In this document: positions 9,037 to 17,969 of the stretch, one piece after another
Numbering within the stretch: the first letter of the stretch is position 1
Layout of the letters: each line of letters starts with the position of its first letter
NCBI GenBank assembly: GCA_016779995.1
Contig: JADHMO010000002.1
Location: 124,001 to 188,000, forward strand
Direction: 5' to 3'
DNA length: 64,000 nucleotides
Source: Flavobacteriales bacterium
Lineage (GTDB): Bacteria > Bacteroidota > Bacteroidia > Flavobacteriales > UBA7312
Notes under the pieces: model-generated
What the model saw: only the letters and a program-made list of their open reading frames with translations
The model's database searches: none
What the model was told of the DNA's origin: nothing
Program-made: the position numbers and the translations under genes

Positions 9037-10418
9037 TGCGACTAATCCTAACATTTTTAATAGTAATTATTGCTTTTACCTCTTATTCTCAAGAGGTGTT
9101 TAGAGTAAACTCTATTGAAATAGAAGGTAATAAGGTAACCAAAAGAGCAACGGTCTTGAGAGAATTGTCCTTCCAAATCGGTGATTCCTTGACACTTAAA
9201 GAATTTAACGAAAAACTCAAACAAAGTGAGTTAAACATTGGCAGTCAATGGCTCTTCAACTTTGTGGACATTGTCCCCTCTTACAATCAAAATGAGATTG
9301 ATGTAACCATTGAAGTTGTAGAACGTTGGTATGTTTGGCCTTATCCGATTTTAGAAATTTCTGAACGTAATTTTAACGTTTTTTGGGATAGCTTAAAAAA
9401 CTCCAATTACACTGATTTTTCTAGACTTAATTATGGTGTTTTTCTCAATTGGTACAATTTCAGAGGGCGCAATGAACTCTTAAAACTAAAATTTAGAAAA
9501 GGCTATAAAGAACATTATTTATTTGAATACGATATTCCTTACATCAACAAAAGCAAAACACTAGGAACAATACTCAATGTAGAATTGTTTAGAATGAAGC
9601 AATTTCACTATAAAACAATAGATAATACCTTGTTGTATGAGAGCTATGACGACCAACATTTTTTAAATTGGAATAGTGCCTTTACACTCCAATATAAAAA
9701 GGATTTAAACCTAACCCACAGACTGAGCATAAAACATTCATGGTTTGAAATTCCCGAAGATATTCAAACATTAAACCCTAATTTTTTAGGAAATGATAAA
9801 CATGAATTTGAATTTTCTACACTAGAGTATCAGTATGAAAACGAAAAAAGAAATTCTAGTTCATATCCAACAAAAGGTTCTTTTAATGAAGTATTAATTT
9901 CTGCTCATAGAGGTCGAAACACCGACTTCAATAACTTTAAAATTATCGCTAAAACAGAAAATCATTTTGTACTAAAGCCAAGATGGTTCATAGGCAATAG
10001 CATTAAAGCAAAAGCGCAAACTAATACGACACTTCCTTACATTTTAAACGAATCATTAGGTTTTGAAGATTACCTCAGAGGCTACGAATATTATGTAATT
10101 GATGGAGAACATTATGCTATGGCTAAAACAGCTATTAAGTACGAACTAGTACCTAAGCAAAAATTAGATGTTCCATATTTGAAAATGGAACAATTCAAAA
10201 AAAGCTATTATTCTTTTTACTTCAGTATATTTGCTGATATGGGAGTAGTCATTGACAATCAATACGCAGAGCAAAACGCCTTAAACAATACCTTCTTGTT
10301 TAGTCAAGGTATCAGTCTTGATTTTGTAACATATTATGACAAACTCTTGCGACTAGAATACAGTAGAAACCATCTCAATGAATGGGATTTTTATATCCAT
10401 TTTTCAAATCCATTTTAA
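9036..10418 (+). CDS. BamA/TamA-family outer-membrane protein with one POTRA domain
   Basis: The 460-residue product has a signal peptide (MRLILTFLIVIIAFTSYSQ) and one POTRA-like domain at about residues 22-105 (FRVNSIEIEGNKVTKRATVL, then the VVERWYVWPYP strand). The remainder is predicted beta-barrel ending HFSNPF, with the terminal Phe typical of Bam substrates. It resembles the surface-antigen/Omp85 superfamily but is much shorter than BamA, which is encoded separately at 13020. It may assist outer-membrane protein assembly or transport; no partner is known from sequence alone. It starts on the last base of the CBS gene stop and ends 2 bases before nadK. Confidence 0.85.
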   Translation: MRLILTFLIVIIAFTSYSQEVFRVNSIEIEGNKVTKRATVLRELSFQIGDSLTLKEFNEKLKQSELNIGSQWLFNFVDIVPSYNQNEIDVTIEVVERWYVWPYPILEISERNFNVFWDSLKNSNYTDFSRLNYGVFLNWYNFRGRNELLKLKFRKGYKEHYLFEYDIPYINKSKTLGTILNVELFRMKQFHYKTIDNTLLYESYDDQHFLNWNSAFTLQYKKDLNLTHRLSIKHSWFEIPEDIQTLNPNFLGNDKHEFEFSTLEYQYENEKRNSSSYPTKGSFNEVLISAHRGRNTDFNNFKIIAKTENHFVLKPRWFIGNSIKAKAQTNTTLPYILNESLGFEDYLRGYEYYVIDGEHYAMAKTAIKYELVPKQKLDVPYLKMEQFKKSYYSFYFSIFADMGVVIDNQYAEQNALNNTFLFSQGISLDFVTYYDKLLRLEYSRNHLNEWDFYIHFSNPF

Positions 10419-10420
10419 TA

Positions 10421-11296
10421 ATGAGAATTGCACTTTTTGGCACACAATTTAATTCCGCTAAAGCAAAATATGTTCAGCATTTAGTCAATAAGCTAGAACA
10501 AGAAAATGTTAAATTAATCATAGAAAATCAATTTTATGATAATCTAGTAGATATTGACTTCAAAAAAGAGTTTGAAACTTTCGAAACACCACAAGAATTA
10601 AAAGAAAAAGCCGATATTTTATTAAGTATTGGTGGTGATGGCACTTTACTTGGAGCAATTACCTTTGTTAGAGATTCTGACATTCCAATTTTAGGAATTA
10701 ACACAGGAACACTCGGATTTATCTCAAGTGTTTCTACCGATCAAATAGAATACGCTATCAATCACTTGCTAAAAGGTGAATATAACATCAAGCAAAGAAC
10801 CTTATTGCAATTAGAAAGTGAGAATAATTTATTTGGTGATACCAACTTTGCACTTAATGAAGTTACTGTACTGAAAAAAGACACCTCGTCTATGATTCGT
10901 GTTCATGCCTATCTAGACGATGAATTTATTAATACCTACTGGGCAGATGGGCTAATTATTTCTAGTCCTACTGGTTCAACAGGCTATTCTCTAAGTTGTG
11001 GCGGTCCTATTGTACTTCCAGGCACAAATAATTTTATTATTACTCCTATTGCTCCACACAATTTAAATGTACGTCCTATTATAGTTTCTGACGAATCAAA
11101 AATTACCTTAAAAGTTTCTGAACGTGATGAACTTGCTTTGGTAGCACTAGATAGCCGTTCTAGAGCTATAGGTCCAGAATTGGAGTTATGCATTCGAAAA
11201 GCTGATTATAAGGTAAAATTAATACAATTTGATAAGCAAAGTTTTATTTCAACCATTAGAGAAAAACTAATGTGGGGTAAGGACAAAAGAAATTAA
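10421..11296 (+). CDS. nadK: NAD kinase
   Basis: NadK phosphorylates NAD to NADP in the cytoplasm. The 291-residue product shows the diacylglycerol-kinase-like GGDGT motif with Asp73 (LLSIGGDGTLLGAI), GINTGTLGFIS (residues 92-102) and SSPTGSTGYSLS (181-192). The ATG at 10421 was chosen because it directly precedes MRIALFGTQF, the normal start; an in-frame ATG 39 bases upstream lies inside the preceding barrel gene. The gene lies between the BamA-like gene and a DUF6089 gene, an arrangement seen around nadK in Flavobacteriia. Confidence 0.96.
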   Translation: MRIALFGTQFNSAKAKYVQHLVNKLEQENVKLIIENQFYDNLVDIDFKKEFETFETPQELKEKADILLSIGGDGTLLGAITFVRDSDIPILGINTGTLGFISSVSTDQIEYAINHLLKGEYNIKQRTLLQLESENNLFGDTNFALNEVTVLKKDTSSMIRVHAYLDDEFINTYWADGLIISSPTGSTGYSLSCGGPIVLPGTNNFIITPIAPHNLNVRPIIVSDESKITLKVSERDELALVALDSRSRAIGPELELCIRKADYKVKLIQFDKQSFISTIREKLMWGKDKRN

Positions 11297-11317
11297 CACT
11301 ATTAAACCATAAATACC

Positions 11318-11325
11318 TATATTTG
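11318..11325 (+). promoter_or_regulatory. Putative -7 element TATATTTG
   Basis: This matches TAnnTTTG in the 60-base gap between nadK and the DUF6089 gene, 31 bases before the latter's ATG. It suggests an internal promoter for the uppS-bamA-skp part of the cluster. Confidence 0.5.
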
Positions 11326-11356
11326 TGCGTTAGGTATTAATAACCGTATTATTTAG

Positions 11357-12271
11357 ATGAAAAGACTAATCATTTTTATTTTTTCTGTATTAACTTTCTC
11401 TTCGTACAGTGCTTTTTCACAAGGAATAGATCCTTATTCTGAATTAGGTGTAATGCTAGGCACTTCTTATTACATTGGAGATTTAAACGATCAACATCTT
11501 CGATTAGCAAGACCAGCAACAGCTTTACAATACAAAACAAATCTAAACAGAAGATTTGCAATAAGAGGAGGTATATCAGTAGGAGAGCTCAGAGGAAGTG
11601 ACAAACTCAATGATGTGGATACTGCTAAATTCAACAGGAATTTACATTTCAAATCTTCTATATATGAACTTTCAGGCATTATAGAGTTTAACTTTTTTCC
11701 TTATGAAACAGGCAATTTAAGATATCCTTTTACTCCTTATATTTTTACAGGAATTTCTATGTTCAACTTCAATCCTCAGGCTAGGAAGTTTGACACAAAC
11801 ACACCGTTTGACAACGATGGAAATCAAACCAACAATGAATGGATAGACCTACAACCGCTAGGTACAGAAGGTCAGTATTCTAGTCAGTATCCTGAGAAAG
11901 ACCCCTATCAGCTTATTCAATTCGCTATACCTGTTGGTATGGGTTTCAAAGCAAGTTTAGGTGATAGGTTTAGTATGGCCATTGAATACGGTTTACGTAA
12001 AACCTTTACCGACTACATCGATGATGTCGGAGGAATTTATGCTAGTCCACAATATCTTTTTATGGAAAATGAAGACGCTGCTAATCTTTCTGATAGAAGT
12101 ATCGCACTTCAAAATTATATCGCTAGTAACCCAGGGGCAGATATTACCACATGGACTGGCAATACCAATAGAATCAGAGCTAATGAAAACTTATGGAACG
12201 ATTGGTATTACTTCGCTGGACTGACACTTTCATACAAGATTTACACTAAACCTAAAGTCTGTCAATACTAA
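11357..12271 (+). CDS. DUF6089-type outer-membrane beta-barrel protein
   Basis: The 304-residue product has a signal peptide ending around residue 21 (SSYSAFSQ) and then alternating hydrophobic/aromatic strands. Recognisable pieces are YSELGVMLGTSYYIGDLND, LQYKTNLNRRFAIRGGI, FNFFPYE and FAIPVGMGFKASLGDRFSMA. It matches the DUF6089 family, a Bacteroidota outer-membrane barrel usually located just before uppS and bamA; its biochemical role is not established. The C-terminus (PKVCQY) carries a conserved-looking CQY end rather than a T9SS domain. uppS starts 3 bases after its stop codon. Confidence 0.87.
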   Translation: MKRLIIFIFSVLTFSSYSAFSQGIDPYSELGVMLGTSYYIGDLNDQHLRLARPATALQYKTNLNRRFAIRGGISVGELRGSDKLNDVDTAKFNRNLHFKSSIYELSGIIEFNFFPYETGNLRYPFTPYIFTGISMFNFNPQARKFDTNTPFDNDGNQTNNEWIDLQPLGTEGQYSSQYPEKDPYQLIQFAIPVGMGFKASLGDRFSMAIEYGLRKTFTDYIDDVGGIYASPQYLFMENEDAANLSDRSIALQNYIASNPGADITTWTGNTNRIRANENLWNDWYYFAGLTLSYKIYTKPKVCQY

Positions 12272-12274
12272 TCG

Positions 12275-13027
12275 ATGATTCAACATACTGACATCAACAA
12301 AGACACTTTACCCCAACACGTCGCTATTATCATGGATGGTAATGGCAGATGGGCTAAGAAGCAGTCTAAAATTAGAATTTTTGGGCACAAAGTAGGAGTC
12401 AAGGCTGTAAGAGATACCGTTGAAGGTGCTGCAGAGTTGGGCTTAAAATACCTTACGCTTTACGCTTTTTCCTCAGAAAATTGGAATAGACCCAAAAATG
12501 AAATTGATGCGCTTATGGAATTGTTAGTCAATACCATTCTTGATGAGACCAAAACGCTAATGGATAATAACATAAGACTACAAGCCATTGGTAATTTAGA
12601 AGATTTACCCGATAAATGTCTTCAAAATCTCAATTCAACAATAGAAAAAACGGCTAATAATTCTCGTATGACTTTGGTATTAGCACTAAGCTACAGTTCA
12701 AAGAAAGAGCTTGCTCAGGCTGTAAAAAGTATCGTTAAAAAAGTACAAGAAGGAGAACTGAAAAGTGAAGATATTAATGAAGACACCATACAAAATCATC
12801 TATTCACACACAATATTCCTGACCCAGAGTTGTTAATACGAACAAGTGGCGAACAACGAATTAGTAATTTTTTATTGTGGCAAATAGCTTATTCGGAATT
12901 ATATTTCACCGAAATATTATGGCCTGACTTTAGAAGAGAACATCTTTTCGAGGCAATTACAAACTACCAAAAAAGAGAAAGAAGGTTTGGTAAAACTAGT
13001 GAACAAATTGAAAAAGAAAATGCTTAA
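12275..13027 (+). CDS. uppS: Isoprenyl (undecaprenyl) diphosphate synthase
   Basis: UppS extends farnesyl diphosphate with cis-isoprene units to undecaprenyl diphosphate, the lipid carrier for peptidoglycan and O-antigen. The 250-residue product has the diagnostic HVAIIMDGNGRWAKKQ with catalytic Asp21, LTLYAFSSENWNRP (61-72), and LLIRTSGEQRISNFLLWQ plus AYSELYFTEILWPDF near the C-terminus. Length is normal. Its last 8 bases overlap the bamA start, so the two are translationally linked in an envelope-assembly operon. Confidence 0.97.
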   Translation: MIQHTDINKDTLPQHVAIIMDGNGRWAKKQSKIRIFGHKVGVKAVRDTVEGAAELGLKYLTLYAFSSENWNRPKNEIDALMELLVNTILDETKTLMDNNIRLQAIGNLEDLPDKCLQNLNSTIEKTANNSRMTLVLALSYSSKKELAQAVKSIVKKVQEGELKSEDINEDTIQNHLFTHNIPDPELLIRTSGEQRISNFLLWQIAYSELYFTEILWPDFRREHLFEAITNYQKRERRFGKTSEQIEKENA

Positions 13028-15497
13028 GAATAGTATACTCATATCTATAGTTTGTCTATTTATAAGTCATTTTACAATAGCTCAAGTGAGTCTGTCTAGC
13101 ACAAATTTTGACTACTCCAATCCTAAAGAGTTTAGCATAGGCGGCATTGATGTAGAAGGCACAAAATTTCTAGACCATAAAACACTCATTCAACTATCTA
13201 CTCTTGAAGTTGGTTCAAGAATTATGGTTCCCGGCGATAAGCTCACTAAGGCTAGTCGCATATTATGGCAACAAGGTCTATTCTCAGATGTTCAAATACG
13301 AGTCAAGTCAATTCAAGGAAATTCCATTTTCTTTACCCTATACCTAGAGGAAAGACCTCGATTATCCAAGTTTAAATTTGAGGGCATAAAACGCTCTGAG
13401 ATAGATGCTATACGTGACAAAATTAAACTAGCAAGAGGTAAAATCATTACTGAAAATGTCATTATCAACACCAAAAATATCATTGCTAGTCACTTTAAGG
13501 AAAAAGGATTTTTGAATGTGAATACTACTGTAAGCCAAGTGGTGGATACCATTACCAAAAATCACGTCATACTGGTTTTGAATATCGAAAAGGGTAAAAA
13601 AGTAAAAATCGGAACAATTGACTTTGAAGGTAATGAAGTCTTTTCCGACAAACGCCTTAAACGTTTGATGAAAGACACCAAGGAAAAGAAATTCTTCAGG
13701 ATTTTCAAAGCATCGAAATTTCTAGATGAAGCCTATAAAGACGACAAAGAAAAAATCATTGCTAAATACAACGAAAAAGGACTCCGAGATGCTAAAGTTA
13801 TTAGCGACACTATAATATACAACAAAGAGGAAGAACTACTTGATATTGACTTAAAGATAAACGAAGGTAAAACATACTATTTTGGAGACATTACCTTTGT
13901 AGGGAACACTAAATATTCGAATAACGAACTAGCTGCATTAGTAGGCATCAACAAAGGTGACATTTTCGACCAAAGCGTTCTAGAAACTCGAGTTTTAGGC
14001 AGCCCAGATAGTAGAGATGTTCACTCCATTTACCTAGACAATGGTTATTTATTTTCGCAGGTAACACCCATAGAAACTGAAATTCGAAACGATACAATAG
14101 ACATTGAGGTTAGAATCTATGAAGGACTTCAAGCCAGAATCAATAGAGTGTCAGTAAGTGGTAATTCTAAAACCAACGACCACGTTATTATGCGTGAGAT
14201 ACGCACCAAACCGGGCGATTTATTTAGTCGTTCAGACATCATGCGTTCACAAAGAGAAATTGCTACCCTCAACTATTTTGATCCTGAAAAACTGAACATA
14301 GATGTTGAACCCAATCAAGAAGAAGGAACGGTAGATTTAAATTATATCGTTGAAGAAAAGTCCTCCGACCAAGTGGAATTACAAGGTGGGTACGGCGCAG
14401 ATAGAATAATAGGAACATTTAGGGTATCCTTCAACAACTTCTCTGCCAAGAATATGTTTAAAAAAGGCGCATGGTCACCATTACCGTCTGGTGATGGACA
14501 ACGTCTTAGCCTGTCAGCTACATCAAATGGAGTACAATTCCAATCCTACAACATCTCATTCACTGAGCCATGGTTAGGTGGTAAAAAACCAAATTCTTTG
14601 ACTATTGGTGCTTACCATTCGATTACGTCAAACGGGTTAGATAGAGATGATGAAAATAGAGGTGTTTTTAAAGTAACTGGCGCGTCCTTTGGGTTAGGAA
14701 AACGCTTGAAATGGCCAGACGACTTTTTCACACTTTATCAGAATATCAGTTTGAAAAAATACTTGGTTGATAAATATAGCTTTGGCAACTTTAATGATGG
14801 CACATTCTATAACATGTCTTACTCTTTTGTATTGGGAAGAAATTCAGTTGATCAACCTACTTTCCCAAGAAAAGGTTCAAACATGAAGCTATCCGTTCAG
14901 CTAACACCTCCATATTCTGTGCTAGATGGTATTGATGACTATTCAGAGTCAGAGATTGAAGACTTAAACACATGGGTAGAATACCACAAATGGAACTTTG
15001 GGGCGAATTGGTTCAATAGCCTTGCAGATAAGTTAGTACTAAAAACAAACTTAGAATACGGTCTAATTGGAAAATACAGTGACGATAAAGAGCTGACACA
15101 ATTCGAACGATTCTACGTTGGTGGTGACGGACTGAGCGGTTATGCTGTAGATGGTAGAGAAGTCATTGCCTTAAGAGGTTATGAGAATAATTCATTATCG
15201 CCAAGTAATGGAGCAACCATTTACAACAAATATACTTTAGAGCTAAGATATGCGTTATCATTAAATCCACAGTCTCCTATTTTTGCTCTAGCATTCTTAG
15301 AAGCTGGTAATACTTGGAATATGACTAATAAATTTAATCCATTTGACATCAAACGTTCTGCAGGAGTAGGAATACGAATGACGATTCCTATGATGGGAAT
15401 TATGGGTGTGGACTGGGGATATGGCTTTGATGAAATTCCGGGTAGCCCAACATCAAGTGGAAGTCAATTCCATTTTTCAATTAATCAACAATTTTAA
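13020..15497 (+). CDS. bamA: Outer-membrane protein assembly factor BamA
   Basis: BamA is the central pore of the machine that inserts beta-barrel proteins into the outer membrane. The 825-residue product starts MLKNSILISIVCLF, a signal peptide ending near FTIAQ. Several POTRA domains occupy about residues 35-400 (IGGIDVEGTKFLDHKTLIQL, IGTIDFEGNEVFSDKRLKRL, FGDITFVGNTKYSNNELAAL, INRVSVSGNSKTNDHVIMRE). The Omp85 barrel follows and ends FHFSINQQF. The ATG at 13020 was preferred over one at 12987, which lies deeper inside uppS and would place charged residues before the signal peptide. Two Skp-like chaperone genes follow directly, matching a Bam/Skp assembly module. Confidence 0.96.
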   Translation: MLKNSILISIVCLFISHFTIAQVSLSSTNFDYSNPKEFSIGGIDVEGTKFLDHKTLIQLSTLEVGSRIMVPGDKLTKASRILWQQGLFSDVQIRVKSIQGNSIFFTLYLEERPRLSKFKFEGIKRSEIDAIRDKIKLARGKIITENVIINTKNIIASHFKEKGFLNVNTTVSQVVDTITKNHVILVLNIEKGKKVKIGTIDFEGNEVFSDKRLKRLMKDTKEKKFFRIFKASKFLDEAYKDDKEKIIAKYNEKGLRDAKVISDTIIYNKEEELLDIDLKINEGKTYYFGDITFVGNTKYSNNELAALVGINKGDIFDQSVLETRVLGSPDSRDVHSIYLDNGYLFSQVTPIETEIRNDTIDIEVRIYEGLQARINRVSVSGNSKTNDHVIMREIRTKPGDLFSRSDIMRSQREIATLNYFDPEKLNIDVEPNQEEGTVDLNYIVEEKSSDQVELQGGYGADRIIGTFRVSFNNFSAKNMFKKGAWSPLPSGDGQRLSLSATSNGVQFQSYNISFTEPWLGGKKPNSLTIGAYHSITSNGLDRDDENRGVFKVTGASFGLGKRLKWPDDFFTLYQNISLKKYLVDKYSFGNFNDGTFYNMSYSFVLGRNSVDQPTFPRKGSNMKLSVQLTPPYSVLDGIDDYSESEIEDLNTWVEYHKWNFGANWFNSLADKLVLKTNLEYGLIGKYSDDKELTQFERFYVGGDGLSGYAVDGREVIALRGYENNSLSPSNGATIYNKYTLELRYALSLNPQSPIFALAFLEAGNTWNMTNKFNPFDIKRSAGVGIRMTIPMMGIMGVDWGYGFDEIPGSPTSSGSQFHFSINQQF

Positions 15498-15510
15498 TAC
15501 TTTAGCACCG

Positions 15511-16020
15511 ATGAAAAAGTTAATTCTCATATCACTAATATGTTTGACATCTATAGGTGTCAATGCTCAAAAGTTTGCCTATGTTGATTCGGATTATATC
15601 CTTGAACGTATGCCCGAATACGGTTCTGCACAAGAGCAATTGGATAAACTGTCACTAAATTGGCAAGAGGAAATAGAAGAGCTATACCAGCAGATTGATC
15701 AGCTTTATAAAAAATACCAAGCAGATAAAGTCTTGCTTACTCAAGAGATGAAAAACAAAAGAGAAAGTGAAATCATCAATAAAGAAAAAGACGCTAAAGA
15801 ATTACAGAGAAAAAGATTTGGTCCAGAAGGGGATTTATATACCAAACGAAAAGAGCTAATACAGCCCATACAAGATAAGGTATATAACGCCATACAGGAT
15901 TTCTCTAACGAAAAAAGATATGACATTATCTTTGACAAATCAAGTAATTTGATCATGCTTTTTAGCAACCCTAGCCTAGATAAAAGTGATGATATTTTAA
16001 ATATGTTAGGCTACAAATAA
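15511..16020 (+). CDS. OmpH/Skp-family periplasmic chaperone (first copy)
   Basis: The 169-residue product has a signal peptide (MKKLILISLICLTSIGVNAQ), then KFAYVDSDYILERMPEYGSA, which is the OmpH/Skp N-terminal strand. A long charged helical region (about 45-130) follows, then YDIIFDKSSNLIMLFSNPSLD. Skp trimers hold unfolded outer-membrane proteins in the periplasm and deliver them to BamA, encoded 13 bases upstream. The ATG at 15511 was chosen because it starts the signal peptide; an earlier in-frame ATG lies inside bamA. It is one of two tandem skp paralogues. Confidence 0.92.
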   Translation: MKKLILISLICLTSIGVNAQKFAYVDSDYILERMPEYGSAQEQLDKLSLNWQEEIEELYQQIDQLYKKYQADKVLLTQEMKNKRESEIINKEKDAKELQRKRFGPEGDLYTKRKELIQPIQDKVYNAIQDFSNEKRYDIIFDKSSNLIMLFSNPSLDKSDDILNMLGYK

Positions 16021-16044
16021 TTTATTAATTTAAACACTAAAACA

Positions 16045-16545
16045 ATGAAAAAAGTATTATTGACCCTAGTTTTGTCCTTAGCCGTAATGTTATCGACACA
16101 AGCACAAAGTAAATTTGGATACCTCAATTCTAACGAGCTTTTGGCTATGATGCCTGAGAGTCAGTCTATGCAAGAGGAATTACAAACCTATGCTAAAGGT
16201 TTAGAATCTCAGTTAACTGCCATGCAAGCAGAATACGAAAAAAAAGTAGTGGAATATCAACAAAATGAAACCTCATACTCTGACATTATCAAAGAAGATA
16301 AAATTAGAGAGATTGAAGGAATACAGCAGCGTGTTATTGAGTTTCAGAAAAACGCTCAACAATCTTTAGGTGAAAAAGAAGCTGAATTGTTTACTCCAAT
16401 ACGAGAGAAAGCTATGGCAGCCATAGACAAAGTTGCTAAAGAAGGCAAATACACCTTTATATTCGATTCAGGAGCTGGAAGTTTCTTGTATGCCGCAGAA
16501 AGTGAAAATGTACTAAACTTAGTCAAGTCTAAATTAGGACTATAA
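16045..16545 (+). CDS. OmpH/Skp-family periplasmic chaperone (second copy)
   Basis: The 166-residue product has a signal peptide (to TQAQ, about residue 21), KFGYLNSNELLAMMPESQSM, a coiled-coil arm (about 45-125) rich in Glu, Gln and Lys, and YTFIFDSGAGSFLYAA. It is a diverged paralogue of the gene 24 bases upstream. The tandem pair after bamA is common in Bacteroidota and suggests either a mixed trimer or specialised clients. A strong terminator follows. Confidence 0.93.
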   Translation: MKKVLLTLVLSLAVMLSTQAQSKFGYLNSNELLAMMPESQSMQEELQTYAKGLESQLTAMQAEYEKKVVEYQQNETSYSDIIKEDKIREIEGIQQRVIEFQKNAQQSLGEKEAELFTPIREKAMAAIDKVAKEGKYTFIFDSGAGSFLYAAESENVLNLVKSKLGL

Positions 16546-16563
16546 CAATCGATATATCATTTT

Positions 16564-16595
16564 AAAAAAGCAGTTTGTAACAAACTGCTTTTTTT
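16564..16595 (+). terminator. Rho-independent terminator after the skp pair
   Basis: A perfect stem (16564-16577 with 16581-16594, loop TAA) contains the GC core GCAGTTTG/CAAACTGC and ends in a T run. It closes the uppS-bamA-skp-skp unit before murI. Confidence 0.92.
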
Positions 16596-16611
16596 ATGCT
16601 ATTTTAGTTAA

Positions 16612-17412
16612 GTGAATAAGGATAATCCCATAGGTATTTTTGACTCAGGTATAGGAGGGCTAACGGTAGCTAAGGCTATTCGCTCACTTTTACCCCATGA
16701 AAGTTTGCTTTATTTTGGAGATACCAAGCACTTGCCTTATGGTGAAAAATCAGCACATGCCATTCAAGAGTTCTCAAAAAATATCGCTCTTTTTCTCAAG
16801 CAAAAGAATTGTAAAATGATTGTTATTGCCTGTAATACGGCATCTTCAGTGGCCTACGATACCATAAAAAATGAATGTCCAGATATTGAAATTGTAAATG
16901 TCATAGACCCCATAGTCAATCGTATTACTACTAGTAAGGATACAAATACTATAGGTGTAATCGGAACTAAGGGAACTATCAATTCAGATGTATATCCTCA
17001 AAAAATAAAATCTATAAATCGTAAAATCATCGTAAAATCATTGGCTACCCCCCTGTTAGCCGCTATGATAGAAGAAGGTTTTTTTAACGACAAAATTAGC
17101 CAAGCTATCGTTCATAATTACCTCAAAGACCCAGCTCTTGAGGGAATTGACAAGTTAATTTTGGCTTGTACACATTACCCACTTATTTACGAAGTAATCA
17201 GGGACTTTTACCCTAAAGAAATAGAAATTATAGACTCGGCGAGTCATGTTGCTTTACACATTAAAGACGTTCTTAGCGACAAACAATTACTTGCTCATCA
17301 AAGTCAAAAGCATAAATTCTATGTTTCTGATTATACCCTTTCTTTCGAGAAGTCTGCAAAATTCTTTTTTGGAGAAGATATTCATTTGGAAGAGGTTAGC
17401 TCTATTCACTAA
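16612..17412 (+). CDS. murI: Glutamate racemase (GTG start)
   Basis: MurI interconverts L- and D-glutamate, supplying D-Glu for peptidoglycan. The 266-residue product shows IGIFDSGIGGLTVAKAI, the two catalytic cysteines Cys74 (VIACNTASS) and Cys186 (LACTHYPL), and FGDTKHLPYGEKS. The start is GTG: an in-frame TAA lies immediately before it (16609-16611) and no ATG precedes IGIFDSG, so GTG is the only reasonable start. Its 3' end overlaps the convergent carbonic-anhydrase-like gene by 11 bases. Confidence 0.95.
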   Translation: MNKDNPIGIFDSGIGGLTVAKAIRSLLPHESLLYFGDTKHLPYGEKSAHAIQEFSKNIALFLKQKNCKMIVIACNTASSVAYDTIKNECPDIEIVNVIDPIVNRITTSKDTNTIGVIGTKGTINSDVYPQKIKSINRKIIVKSLATPLLAAMIEEGFFNDKISQAIVHNYLKDPALEGIDKLILACTHYPLIYEVIRDFYPKEIEIIDSASHVALHIKDVLSDKQLLAHQSQKHKFYVSDYTLSFEKSAKFFFGEDIHLEEVSSIH

Positions 17413-17917
17413 ACCAAGAGGAGTACATTACATAATTGTTGGCAATACCTTCAATTAGTCGAGCCGTTTGTTCTTGACTCAGACTTTTTACCTTTTTGGC
17501 AGGTACACCAGCGTAAATACTACCACTTTCAACCAGCGTTCCTTCTAACACAACAGCTCCAGCAGCAATAATAGAATTGCTTTCAACCACCACACCGTCC
17601 ATAACAATAGCACCCATACCTATCAAAACATTATTATAAATGGTACAGCCATGAACCAAAGCATTATGACCTATAGACACATTATGGCCAATTTCGGTGG
17701 GGTGTTTTTGATAAGTACAATGAATAACCGCCCCGTCTTGAACATTAACCTTGTTGCCCATTTTTATATAATGCACATCACCTCGAACCACAGCGTTAAA
17801 CCAAATGCTACAAGATTCACCCATTACAACATCGCCAACAAGGGTAGCATTTTCTGCTAGATAGCAACCCTCTCCCATTACGGGACTTTTACCATTTACT
17901 GTTTTGATTAGAGCCAT
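17402..17917 (-). CDS. Gamma-carbonic-anhydrase-like hexapeptide-repeat protein
   Basis: The 171-residue product is a left-handed beta-helix of the YrdA/PaaY gamma-carbonic-anhydrase family. It contains CYLAENATLVGDVVMGE, SIWFNAVVRGDVHYIKMG, NVQDGAVIHCTYQKHPTEIG, the SIGHNALVHGCTI metal-site region and IGMGAIVMDGVVVESNSIIA. Potential metal ligands are His in VIHC and the two His of IGHNALVHG. Whether it has carbonic anhydrase activity cannot be told from sequence. The ATG at 17917 starts MALIKTVNGKSPV, the usual N-terminus; longer in-frame starts run across the divergent promoters into the Nfu gene. Confidence 0.93.
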   Translation of the reverse strand: MALIKTVNGKSPVMGEGCYLAENATLVGDVVMGESCSIWFNAVVRGDVHYIKMGNKVNVQDGAVIHCTYQKHPTEIGHNVSIGHNALVHGCTIYNNVLIGMGAIVMDGVVVESNSIIAAGAVVLEGTLVESGSIYAGVPAKKVKSLSQEQTARLIEGIANNYVMYSSWFSE

Positions 17918-17928
17918 AATTTTATTTC

Positions 17929-17936
17929 CAAAGATA
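17929..17936 (-). promoter_or_regulatory. Putative -7 element TATCTTTG for the gamma-carbonic-anhydrase-like gene
   Basis: This reads TATCTTTG on the minus strand, 11 bases before the ATG at 17917. Confidence 0.5.
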
Positions 17937-17947
17937 AAAGAATGGCG

Positions 17948-17955
17948 TAACTTTG
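17948..17955 (+). promoter_or_regulatory. Putative -7 element TAACTTTG for the Nfu gene
   Basis: This reads TAACTTTG, 14 bases before the ATG at 17970. It sits 11 bases from the minus-strand element, so the two promoters are back to back. Confidence 0.5.
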
Positions 17956-17969
17956 CGAAAATCTTAATT

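Noticed and set aside
11961-12224. Overlapping plus-strand frame inside the DUF6089 gene
   Set aside because: It is a +1 shadow of a gene with clear signal peptide and barrel features; no independent support was seen.
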